A stretch of DNA of 64,000 nt from assembly GCF_003721515.1 (NCBI RefSeq), contig NZ_RJJD01000003.1, positions 372,001 to 436,000 on the forward strand, read 5' to 3'. This DNA is from Rufibacter latericius. GTDB taxonomy: Bacteria; Bacteroidota; Bacteroidia; Cytophagales; Hymenobacteraceae. Below, in pieces: positions 26,040-33,659 of this stretch. Every line of letters begins with the position of its first letter. Position 1 is the first letter of the stretch. The position numbers and the translations under genes were made by a program. The notes beneath the pieces were generated by a model that saw only the letters and a list, made by a program, of their open reading frames with translations, did no database searches and was not told the DNA's origin.

Positions 26040-27116
26040 ATGAGAACATTTCATTGCAGTTGCGGCAACAAGTTATTCTTCGAGAATTCTTTCTGTGTGT
26101 CCTGCAACAGAGAAGTTGGCTGGTGCCCGGTTTGTAAGGGCATTCACGCCATGGAGCTAGACGGCAAAGGCGGCTATACCTGCACCAATAAAGAATGCCA
26201 GGCCCATGTAGTGAAATGCTACAACTATTCTACTTACAACGTGTGCAACCGCATGGTGGAAACCTCGCCCGATGTTCCTCATAATTTCAATAACCTCTGC
26301 GGTTACTGCCAACTCACCGAAACCATCCCCGATTTATCTGTGGAAGGAAACGCCCAGAAATGGTATGACCTGGAGGTAGCCAAACGCCGGCTGCTTTACC
26401 TCCTGGATGAACTAGGGCTGCCCTACGGCTCCAAATCCTCCAACTTTGAACTGCCCCTCTCCTTTGACTTCAAAGAAGACGTGGAGGCCTCGCCGGTATT
26501 AGGGTGGATTGGGCTGGAAAAAGGCGAAAAAGTGTTTACCGGCCACGCCGATGGCAAAATAACCATCAACCTCAGCGAAGCAGACCCGGTAGAGCGCGAG
26601 AAACTGCGCGTATCTTTCGGGGAGACGCACCGGACGCTTGTCGGCCATTTCCGGCACGAGGTAGGGCATTATTATTGGCAGCTGTTGGTGCAGGACAAAG
26701 ACGAAGAAGCCTATAAAGCCGTCTTCGGGGACCATGAGAATCCCTCCTACTCCGATGCCATGGACCAGTATTACAAAAACGGCCCTAAAGCCAATTGGCG
26801 GAACAGCTACATCAGCGCCTATGCCACCATGCACTCTTGGGAAGACTTCGCCGAAACCTGGGGAACCTACCTGGACATGATGGCTGTCCTGGACACCGCC
26901 GACAACCAGGACCTGCTGAAACTTCCCAAGGATGACCTGGTAGATACCCAACTAGAGGAAATGCTCATCCGTTACGCCGATCTAAGCTTACGCGTAAACG
27001 AAGTGAACCGCTCCCTCGGCCTCCCCGACCTTCTTCCAGAAACCTTCTCGGAACCGGTAGTCGGCAAGCTGAGCTACATTCATCGCCTTATTCAGAAAAA
27101 CCGGAAGCAAATCTAG
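26040..27116 (+). CDS. zinc-ribbon metallopeptidase-like protein (DUF2248-like)
   Basis: A 358-residue protein with two recognisable parts. Residues 1-85 form zinc ribbons with Cys pairs (CSCGNKLFF, CVSCNR, CPVCKG, CTNKEC, CGYC). The rest is a putative zincin domain with HEVGH (about residues 205-210, metal-binding His and catalytic Glu) in FRHEVGHYYW, and a later WEDFAETWGTYL that can supply the third ligand. The family, annotated as putative zinc-binding metallopeptidase, is commonly found with CP-ATP-grasp/alpha-E/transglutaminase clusters, which matches the three genes upstream. A 33-base-pair stem terminator follows, ending the cluster. Confidence 0.8.
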   Translation: MRTFHCSCGNKLFFENSFCVSCNREVGWCPVCKGIHAMELDGKGGYTCTNKECQAHVVKCYNYSTYNVCNRMVETSPDVPHNFNNLCGYCQLTETIPDLSVEGNAQKWYDLEVAKRRLLYLLDELGLPYGSKSSNFELPLSFDFKEDVEASPVLGWIGLEKGEKVFTGHADGKITINLSEADPVEREKLRVSFGETHRTLVGHFRHEVGHYYWQLLVQDKDEEAYKAVFGDHENPSYSDAMDQYYKNGPKANWRNSYISAYATMHSWEDFAETWGTYLDMMAVLDTADNQDLLKLPKDDLVDTQLEEMLIRYADLSLRVNEVNRSLGLPDLLPETFSEPVVGKLSYIHRLIQKNRKQI

Positions 27117-27156
27117 GTGTCTCTTTTAAGTATAATGTATTCCTTTTTAATTTAGG

Positions 27157-27228
27157 CCTTAAAAGCAAGGATACGTTTAGAGGCTGTTTAGAACAAAACA
27201 GCCTCTAAACGTATCCTTGCTTTTAAGG
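27157..27228. terminator. 72-base palindrome, terminator
   Basis: Arms 27157-27189 and 27196-27228 pair perfectly over 33 bases with a 6-base loop. The arms contain CCTTAAAAGCAAGG and TTTAGAGGCTGTTT. It lies 40 bases after the metallopeptidase stop codon. Confidence 0.8.
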
Positions 27229-27280
27229 AAAACTCCAGTTTGCCTTTCCCCTTACATGCGCCCACTTACTATGCCTAACT

Positions 27281-27392
27281 ATGCCGCAAGTTTGCAACTT
27301 GTGGCTTTTATGTGGCCAGTTTGCAACTGGCGCCATTTGCAAACTGGCAATTACTCCAACTCCAAGTTACCGTTTCACTCAAACTTGAAGTA
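27281..27392 (-). repeat. REP-like element, copy F (reverse orientation, arm deletion)
   Basis: A reverse-oriented copy starting ATGCCGCAAGTTTG and ending CTCAAACTTGAAGTA. It has an intact central region GGCCAGTTTGCAACTGGCGCC, but the AGCGAAGCGGT part of one outer arm is missing, so the two outer arms no longer match in length. Confidence 0.75.
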
Positions 27393-27444
27393 TTATCTTT
27401 GCCACTTGTCTTTAAGAAACTCATAAGCCTTAAGATGAACATCC

Positions 27445-27475
27445 CGCTGGCGCGAGCTGGAAACTCGCGCCAGCG
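27445..27475. repeat. GC-rich hairpin element
   Basis: Perfect 12-base arms CGCTGGCGCGAG and CTCGCGCCAGCG around CTGGAAA. Its sequence is unrelated to the other two repeat families, although it shares the GGCGC/GCGCC flavour of the REP-like core. It sits directly against the next palindrome. Confidence 0.6.
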
Positions 27476-27477
27476 AC

Positions 27478-27551
27478 TTTCAAAGGTAAGAGGCCTGTTT
27501 TGGCTCTGTTTTCTTCAAAACAGAGCCAAAACAGGCCTCTTACCTTTGAAA
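27478..27551. terminator. 74-base palindrome, probably terminator of the esterase gene
   Basis: Arms 27478-27512 and 27517-27551 pair perfectly over 35 bases around the tetraloop CTTC, the longest perfect stem in the window. The core has AGGCCTGTTTTGGC and its complement. It lies about 120 bases downstream of the minus-strand esterase stop at 27670. Confidence 0.75.
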
Positions 27552-27669
27552 CTTAATCTGTAGGAACCTGAGAAGTGAAGACCTATAACAATTATCTGCT
27601 TTGCCTCCAACTTACTTGTTGAAGCAACATGGAATCTCGTATTCCTAGCCAAAAGGAATGGTTCTCTGC

Positions 27670-28770
27670 TTACAGCAATCCTTTGAAGAAAGGCTCCAGT
27701 TCAGTTGCCATTATGCCGTGCTCGGCAACGCTGGGGTGACCGGTGCAGCCACTTGCCTGCATGGGTTTGAAGAAGTGCATCGCTACGGGCTTGGAACCGG
27801 GATAGGCGGCATCAATCTGTTTCTTTACCGCCGAGAGGCAGTTTTCCAGGGTCTGTTTTTTAGGGCCATTCATCATGGGGCTGCTCAGCAACGCGATCTG
27901 GGCCTGCGGGTATTTTGATTTTACGTTCTTCACGAAGGCGGTATAAGCGGTCACGAAACGGGCACTGTCAAACGGAAGCCTTGGGGTTTTTCCATCGCCG
28001 TCGCTGAAATCATTGGTACCTAAGGCAATACTTACGATCTGTGGGGTGAACTTCCCGAAGTCCCAGTTCTGGGTTGTTTTAGCCTGGAAATCTACTTTCT
28101 CATAGACCTCTGGCAGAGCTGGTCCGGTGCTGTTCCAGTTGCGGTAGGCTCCGTATCCGCTTACGCTGCTTAAGATAAAGTTGGCATTCACTGATCGGGC
28201 AACCCGAGGTCCATAGGCTTGGTAGGCATTGTGCTGGTCGTGGTATTCGCCGGTACCGCAGGGTACGTCGGAAGGATCGGCGGCGGCTCCGCAGGTGATA
28301 CTGTTCCCGATAAACTCAATCAAGGGGGCTGTCTTTCTTTTGAGGGAAGTTACTTTGGGGGCGGAAATCTTTTGGAGAATCAAAGAGCCTGAATGGGCTT
28401 CGGTGGTTTTGTAGAGCCAGACCGTATGCTTGCCGGCCGGTGCAGAAATCAAAACGGTATCCTGTTGACCAGACACCCGCACCCTTTTTTGGTACACTCC
28501 GTCTAGTTCATACTGCAGGTAACTGTGGGCTCCGGCGTAAGGGGCTGAGGCAATCACCTGGGCTTGGGCTCCTTCAAAGCTAAATCCAACGTGGGCACCT
28601 GAGGAAATCAACTCCAGGTTCTGGGCATCGTTCACCAAAAATCTTCCCAAGGGCTGTAAAGCGGTGGCTGGTAACTCGTCTGATAACTGCCCTGAGGGGT
28701 TTTTAAGAGAGGTACAGCCTACATACAGGGCACAAAGGGCTACAGCCAGGTGTCGGTATTTAATGGTCAT
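27670..28770 (-). CDS. SGNH/GDSL esterase lipoprotein (CE2-like)
   Basis: A 366-residue lipoprotein (lipobox-like YVGC about residue 19). An N-terminal beta-sandwich of about 130 residues is followed by an SGNH hydrolase domain: FIGNSITCG with the catalytic Ser (about residue 157, GNS instead of GDS), the block GTNDFSDGD (about 253), and the catalytic His in GHPSVAEHG (about 344). This order matches carbohydrate esterase family 2, which removes acetyl groups from xylan or other polysaccharides. It is a stand-alone gene, likely exported and membrane-anchored. The exact substrate is unknown. Confidence 0.85.
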   Translation of the reverse strand: MTIKYRHLAVALCALYVGCTSLKNPSGQLSDELPATALQPLGRFLVNDAQNLELISSGAHVGFSFEGAQAQVIASAPYAGAHSYLQYELDGVYQKRVRVSGQQDTVLISAPAGKHTVWLYKTTEAHSGSLILQKISAPKVTSLKRKTAPLIEFIGNSITCGAAADPSDVPCGTGEYHDQHNAYQAYGPRVARSVNANFILSSVSGYGAYRNWNSTGPALPEVYEKVDFQAKTTQNWDFGKFTPQIVSIALGTNDFSDGDGKTPRLPFDSARFVTAYTAFVKNVKSKYPQAQIALLSSPMMNGPKKQTLENCLSAVKKQIDAAYPGSKPVAMHFFKPMQASGCTGHPSVAEHGIMATELEPFFKGLL

Positions 28771-29061
28771 AGAGGTTGCATAGAAATAGAACCTACAAGA
28801 ATAAAGATATTCTGGTGGGTTTCCATGCTAACTCTACGGAGTAAGTTTAATAATTGGCAGGGAAGACCATGCTCTTGGACTGGTTTTCTGAATGCTCCGG
28901 ATATTCAACTTTGCGAATAGGTTATTCCTATCAACGTACTTCCACCCCAGGCATTAAATATGGCAAGGAATAACAAAAGGATATGAAGGAGCACCATGCT
29001 GCTAAAAGAGGGCTTTACGAAGGAGCTTCATAGAACAAAAACCCATTTGTTGCCTAGTTCA

Positions 29062-29097
29062 TTTTTAGGCTTCTTTTAGGAAAACAGGCATAAAAGA
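29062..29097. repeat. imperfect palindrome
   Basis: Arms TTTTTAGGCTTCTTTT and GAAAACAGGCATAAAAG belong to the CCTGTTTT/AAAACAGG family. It lies directly beside the perfect palindrome at 29100-29166, so two members of different quality are in tandem. Confidence 0.45.
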
Positions 29098-29099
29098 GG

Positions 29100-29166
29100 T
29101 TTTTTATAAAACTAGAAACGCCGTCATCAGGCCTCCTGATGACGGCGTTTCTAGTTTTATAAAAAA
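29100..29166. terminator. 67-base palindrome, terminator
   Basis: Arms 29100-29131 and 29135-29166 pair perfectly over 32 bases with a 3-base loop. The arms contain AAACTAGAAACGCCGTCATC. It lies 22 bases after the stop of the minus-strand lipoprotein at 29188. A closely related core (AGAAACGCCGT) recurs in the palindrome at 31473-31513. Confidence 0.8.
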
Positions 29167-29187
29167 GTTACTTCAACTATTTACGAC

Positions 29188-31068
29188 CTAGTAATAACCA
29201 CCATGACCGTAATCATCGTCATCGTCGTCATGGTCATCTTTGTCATCGCAGTGGCCTGGTCCTATTTCTCCTTCATTGTACGAACCTAGCACCTCAGCCC
29301 AGTATCTAAGCTGTGCCCTGGTGGCTGTGTTGTATGGAGACCAGATGGTGTTTTTGTAATTGTGGCCATGCTTAGCTGAGAAATAGGCGGTAGCTTTGGC
29401 AAATACGGCATCCACCTCAGGAGTAGAAGAGGCTTGCGTCATGTTCAGTTTGGCAGCAATGTATTGGTGCGCCAACTGGATATACGCATTTCCACCTTTA
29501 GGCGGGGTTTTCAAAAGTTGCAGGTAAGTCAGACGGCTTCCGTAGAAGATGTCATCATGCAAGCTGCCCCAGTGTGGATCACGTTTTTTACCAACCGCAT
29601 GGTTTTTCCAGTAACCTTGGGTGTAGGTACAACCATATTCTCTTGGTTTTTTAGGAGGGCAGTTGAAGACGATGTTGTCCACTCCTCCAGATCCTACAGT
29701 AGCACTGCTTGAACCAAAGAACACGGCCATTTTAACTACGCCATTGGTTCCGCCAAGATCTACGATCTGCTTCCCGTTGTCACCGCTTACCTGGAACATC
29801 ACGGTTTTCAGAACTTGATCTTTGTAACCATACAGCACCACTTTTCCACCGGCTTCAGGCGCGTCTACATCCATCACAGTAATGGAGGTAAGGCTTACAT
29901 GACCATACCGGGAGAAATCAAACAAGATTTTTCCGCCGGTATTGCTGTCATACGCATTGAGTGGATTGGTAGTGCGGTTGATGATTAACAAACTACCCAA
30001 GGCTGTGTTGTTCACAAACGGTCCAGAGGCACCGCCCTCTCCAACGCCGCCACCGCCAAAGTTTTGGTGCGGAGTCAGCAAGTCATCAATCTGGTTAACA
30101 TCTGGAATTGGGGTAGGCTGACCAGAATTGAACACGTTCGCCACATTCGTGGTGTTGTAAGTGTTAGGAGCTTCTTTCCGGTAGGCTTTCACATAGATAG
30201 GTGTCCAGGATTGGTTGCTGGTTACATAAGAGATAAAGCCATCTGCTCCTCTCTTATATCTGGTAAAGTCTACTATTTCACATTTAGATTTAGGCAGGCA
30301 GTTGAAGACGATGTCATCTATAGCACCAGAACCGGTTAAGGTGCCTCCGGCTCCCAGGAACACTTCCATTCTCACTACCCCGGCAGTATTGCCCAGATTC
30401 ACAACCTGCTTCCCATTGTCACCGCTTACTTGCAGGTTCACGGTTTTAAGAACGGTGTTCCCTAGTCCGTATAACACTACTTTTCCACCGGCTTCAAAAT
30501 CATCCACGTCCAATACGGTGATAGATTTCATAGAAACCGTTCCGTAATTAGAGAAGTCAAACTCAAATTTACCGCCTTGCTCATAATCATAAGCGGCGCT
30601 TGCGTTTGAGGTACGGTTAATAATCAAGGTTTTGCCTAAGGAGGTGTTGTTGGCAAATGGGCTGCCAATTCCACCGCCTTCCCCTACACCGCCCCCGCCG
30701 AAGTCTTCGTTCGGGGTTAGAATGTCATCAATCCTATTTGGGTCAGGAACAGGAGTAGGTTGGTTAGAATTGAAGATGTTGGCCAAACTTACTGCGCTGT
30801 AAGTATTGGCAGCAGTCCTTTGATAGGCCCTCACATAAATGGGAGCAGCTGCTTTGTCACTTGTAACAGCATTCACAAAGCCGTCTGAACCTCTGGTAAA
30901 ATTATCAAAGGTTACCGTTTCACAGCTTTCATAATAACCGTATCCGCTGTCTTTACTGACACTGCCAGACAATTCTGGTTTCGCCAGTTCTTCCTCCTCT
31001 GGGTTACACCCAAATAACACAGTAGCCGCAGCAATAAACATGCTGATTTTGAATAAATTTGTTCTCAT
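29188..31068 (-). CDS. lipoprotein with two tandem repeat domains, TQGYWKNH domain and Asp-rich tail
   Basis: A 626-residue lipoprotein (lipobox-like LFGC, about residue 21). Two domains of about 200 residues follow, each starting with a Cys then F-x-R-G-x-DGF and containing DDILTP, FGGGGVGEGG, LIINRT, VLDVD, VSGDNGKQ and ending GSGxxDxIVFNC, so each is bounded by cysteines. The third part begins CTYTQGYWKNH, a motif at the N-terminus of a widespread secreted domain of unknown function, and ends in a tail of Asp, His and Gly (KDDHDDDDDDYGHGG). The family of the repeats is not known to me; a beta-sandwich fold is likely. It is a close paralogue of the next upstream gene (31646-33070). Confidence 0.75.
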   Translation of the reverse strand: MRTNLFKISMFIAAATVLFGCNPEEEELAKPELSGSVSKDSGYGYYESCETVTFDNFTRGSDGFVNAVTSDKAAAPIYVRAYQRTAANTYSAVSLANIFNSNQPTPVPDPNRIDDILTPNEDFGGGGVGEGGGIGSPFANNTSLGKTLIINRTSNASAAYDYEQGGKFEFDFSNYGTVSMKSITVLDVDDFEAGGKVVLYGLGNTVLKTVNLQVSGDNGKQVVNLGNTAGVVRMEVFLGAGGTLTGSGAIDDIVFNCLPKSKCEIVDFTRYKRGADGFISYVTSNQSWTPIYVKAYRKEAPNTYNTTNVANVFNSGQPTPIPDVNQIDDLLTPHQNFGGGGVGEGGASGPFVNNTALGSLLIINRTTNPLNAYDSNTGGKILFDFSRYGHVSLTSITVMDVDAPEAGGKVVLYGYKDQVLKTVMFQVSGDNGKQIVDLGGTNGVVKMAVFFGSSSATVGSGGVDNIVFNCPPKKPREYGCTYTQGYWKNHAVGKKRDPHWGSLHDDIFYGSRLTYLQLLKTPPKGGNAYIQLAHQYIAAKLNMTQASSTPEVDAVFAKATAYFSAKHGHNYKNTIWSPYNTATRAQLRYWAEVLGSYNEGEIGPGHCDDKDDHDDDDDDYGHGGYY

Positions 31069-31645
31069 AATAGCTTACTGTTTTGGTTAAAAGATTGATT
31101 AAAGAATTAATGTTTTGAATATAATGTATAAATATTCTCAAAGTCAAAGGATTCGTCTAAAATCAACGTCAATCCTCTAAAAATCAGTATTTTATACATC
31201 ACAATCAGGCTAAATTGTTTCGTTTCAAACCTCCAAAACATAGTCTATATCGATATATTTGGCCAAAATACTTATTATTAAGTAGTACCTATGTAGGTAT
31301 TGATACCCCTCCAATTACCAAGCTATTGCTTCTAATTTATTGCTATTACAATACCTGTCACTACATTGTTTTATATTCATTTAATTGTCTTTATTACTCT
31401 TATAACTGGTTAAATAAGCCATCCAATTTTAATCAAGAGGTAACCGGAGGTCTAAACCCGTTTTATGGAAAACAGAAACGCCGTTGTCAGAGATTCTGAC
31501 AACGGCGTTTCTGAAATACTTACCTGGGCGGTGAAGCCAGCTAAATTTCGTTTGATACGGGCTTTTAGAGGAGTTTCAATAAAACGCTCTTAAAGCATCA
31601 ACTAATTAAAGTATAGCCTACTCCACTTAGGTTTGGAAAAACGGA
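31069..31645. other. AT-rich non-coding stretch between two paralogous lipoprotein genes
   Basis: No gene. It contains the leader of the downstream lipoprotein gene, AT-rich sequence with no open frame of protein-like composition, and a palindrome (31473-31513) that can end the upstream paralogue's transcript. Confidence 0.6.
31473..31513. terminator. palindrome, terminator
   Basis: A perfect 19-base stem (31473-31491 with 31495-31513) and a 3-base loop GAT. The arms start CAGAAACGCCGTTGTC. It resembles the palindrome at 29100-29166 and lies 130 bases downstream of the minus-strand stop at 31646. Confidence 0.7.
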
Positions 31646-33070
31646 TTACATGCTTGGCACACAGTTGAACATGATGTTGTCAATGGCTCCTGAACCAGAG
31701 AAGGTACCGTTTGGCGAGATGCCGTTTGGTCCTAAGATGATTTCCATTCTGGCAACGCCGGTGGTTCCACCCAAATCAACCATCTGCTTGCCGTTGTTAC
31801 CACTCACTTTCATCATTACTTCTTTGATCACCTTAGAAGTAGCATCATACAGCACCACTTTGGTTCCGGCTTCATAATCATCCACATCCAGAATAGTTAA
31901 GGAGCTCAGGCTAACGGTACCATAGGCTTTGAAGTCAAATACAATTTTACCACCCAGGTTATTATCATAAGCCTTGGATGCATCAGCGGTTCTGTTCACG
32001 ATCAGGGTGTTGCCTAGTGGAGTATTGTTCACGTAAGCTCCGGCTGCACCACCGTCACCTACTCCGCCGCCACCAAAGTTCTGGTGAGGAGTAAGAATAT
32101 CGGTTACCTGGTTTCCGATAGAAGTAGGTTGGGCAGAGTTAAAGATGTTAGCTGCGTTTACCTTGCTGTACACGTTGGTAGCAGTTCTTCTAAAGGCACT
32201 TACCAAAATTGGGGTAGAAGCCTGATCACTGGTTACGGAGTTCACAAAGCCGTCTTGGCCTCTGTTGAATCTGGTAAAGGTGATGGTCTCACAAGGAGGC
32301 TTTGGTGCGCAGTTAAAGGTAATGTCATCAATAGCACCAGAACCTACCAATTGGCCGCTTGTGCCCAAGGTAACAACCATTTTCACTACGCCTGGAGTAC
32401 CACCTAAATTCACTATCTGCTTCCCGTTGTTGCCGCTCACAGCCAGGTTCACAGTTTTCAAAACTTTACCGGTGATGTCACGCAGTTCTACTTTTCCGCC
32501 TTGCTCATAAGAGTCCACATCCAGTACCGTAATTGAGTTCATGGTTACTGATCCGTAGCCAGAAAAGTCAAAGTACAATTTCCCGCCGTTGTTGCTGTCA
32601 TAGGCAGGGGTTGGGCTATCTGTGCGGTTGACAATCAGCACGTTGCCTAGAGCGGTGTCGTTGGCGTAGGTTTTTCCTTTACGGCCGCCGTCTCCTACTC
32701 CCCAGCCACCAAAGTCTTTGTGCGGGGTTAAAATATCATCTACCTCATTGCCCAAGGGGCCAGACTGCCCTGAATCAAAGATGTTGGCCGAATTTTTAGG
32801 CGAAAACGTGAAAGCCGCGGTTTTTCGGTTAGCCGTTACCAGAATGGGGGTCGTTGCTTGATCACTCATGACAGCGGTCACGAAGCCATCTGCTCCCCTG
32901 ATTACTTTGTTTGTGTTAAAGGAAATGGTTTCACAACCTTCCATCATGGGGTTTGCGTCTGATCTGCCCAAGACATCTGGTTGGATTACTTCTTCTGCTT
33001 CCGGATTACACCCGAAGACCATGGCCGTAGCAGCAATCAACATGCTGCTTTTCAGTAATTTTGCTTTCAT
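31646..33070 (-). CDS. lipoprotein with two tandem repeat domains, paralogue of 29188-31068
   Basis: A 474-residue lipoprotein with signal MLIAATAMVFGC and the same two cysteine-bounded domains as the neighbouring protein. Shared landmarks are CETISF...RGADGF, DDILTPHKDFGGWGVGDGG, LIVNRTD, VLDVDSYEQGG, VSGNNGKQIVNLGGTPGV and GSGAIDDITFNC, repeated once more to the end (NIMFNCVPSM). The TQGYWKNH domain and Asp-rich tail are absent, so the protein stops after the second repeat. The N-terminal sequences of the two lipoproteins are also alike, suggesting tandem gene duplication. Probably surface-exposed; function unknown. Confidence 0.75.
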   Translation of the reverse strand: MKAKLLKSSMLIAATAMVFGCNPEAEEVIQPDVLGRSDANPMMEGCETISFNTNKVIRGADGFVTAVMSDQATTPILVTANRKTAAFTFSPKNSANIFDSGQSGPLGNEVDDILTPHKDFGGWGVGDGGRKGKTYANDTALGNVLIVNRTDSPTPAYDSNNGGKLYFDFSGYGSVTMNSITVLDVDSYEQGGKVELRDITGKVLKTVNLAVSGNNGKQIVNLGGTPGVVKMVVTLGTSGQLVGSGAIDDITFNCAPKPPCETITFTRFNRGQDGFVNSVTSDQASTPILVSAFRRTATNVYSKVNAANIFNSAQPTSIGNQVTDILTPHQNFGGGGVGDGGAAGAYVNNTPLGNTLIVNRTADASKAYDNNLGGKIVFDFKAYGTVSLSSLTILDVDDYEAGTKVVLYDATSKVIKEVMMKVSGNNGKQMVDLGGTTGVARMEIILGPNGISPNGTFSGSGAIDNIMFNCVPSM

Positions 33071-33659
33071 AATAAAATTGAGGGTTAATAAGTGATTAGG
33101 ATATTGATTGGTTTATATTATTAATAATTTCAGTGCTATTTATAAATTATTTTATAATAATTCTAGAAACACCAACATTATTTTTTTCTACAGTTTCTAT
33201 GTATCTACCAGTATCACCTCTCTACCGCTTTTATCTCCTGATTATCAGAAGCATACCTTTCTTCTTTTTTTACCTTGGTAGAAAAAAGTATTCGTCCTTT
33301 TCTGCTAGGCTTATCGAAATTTAACTTTTGCATATAAGGAATGGGAAAGGTCAAGGCATCTTCTACACCCTCTTCTTTTCAGAAGGGCTCATTAAAAGCA
33401 ACTTAGGTGTGTTGAGGTAGGGGAGCAGGGGTAACTACTGGCTGTATAAGCAGAAGTTAAGAAGGGTTAGGGGAAGGTTTAGGAATGATTTATTGATCTA
33501 GCAAAAGGGTTTATTTATGTTAAATACTATTTTTTATGGATTTATCACAAGTACGAAGATAACCAGAAGTAGGTTTCTAACCAATTCAAATTCCTGTAAC
33601 TTTGTAAATGGGCTTCACCGAAAGTAGCTCTTACTCTTATATATATACTCTACGACTGC
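33071..33659. other. AT-rich non-coding stretch
   Basis: It lies between the divergent lipoprotein and helicase genes. No gene. It contains the helicase promoter at 33574-33604; I see nothing else. Confidence 0.6.
33574..33604 (+). promoter_or_regulatory. Bacteroidota-type promoter of hrpB
   Basis: A perfect -7 box TAACTTTG (33597-33604) is preceded by TTTC at 33574-33577 with 19 bases between, close to TTTG-N19-21-TAnnTTTG. It predicts a start near 33611 and a leader of about 50 bases. Confidence 0.55.

Larger units (their letters stand above)
27117..27669. other. palindrome- and repeat-filled non-coding stretch
   Basis: No gene. It contains, in order, a 72-base palindrome (27157-27228), REP-like copy F (27281-27392), a GC-rich hairpin (27445-27475) and a 74-base palindrome (27478-27551). 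Short open frames here are just these repeats read as codons. Confidence 0.75.
28771..29187. other. non-coding stretch
   Basis: No gene. It contains the upstream region of the esterase gene (with a weak TATCTTTA box on the minus strand near 28806-28813), an imperfect palindrome (29062-29097) and the large terminator palindrome at 29100-29166. Confidence 0.55.

Noticed and set aside
27157-27551. Possible CRISPR array from clustered repeats
   Set aside because: The repeats are palindromes of different sequence with no regular spacer-repeat periodicity and no cas gene nearby.
27217-27563. Plus-strand open frames between the metallopeptidase and esterase genes
   Set aside because: They consist of REP-like and palindromic repeat sequence read as codons.
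31215-31499. Plus-strand open frame of 94 codons with a TATATTTG box at 31254-31261
   Set aside because: The frame runs into a terminator palindrome and has an AT-driven Tyr/Leu/Ile composition; no suitable -33 box is present.
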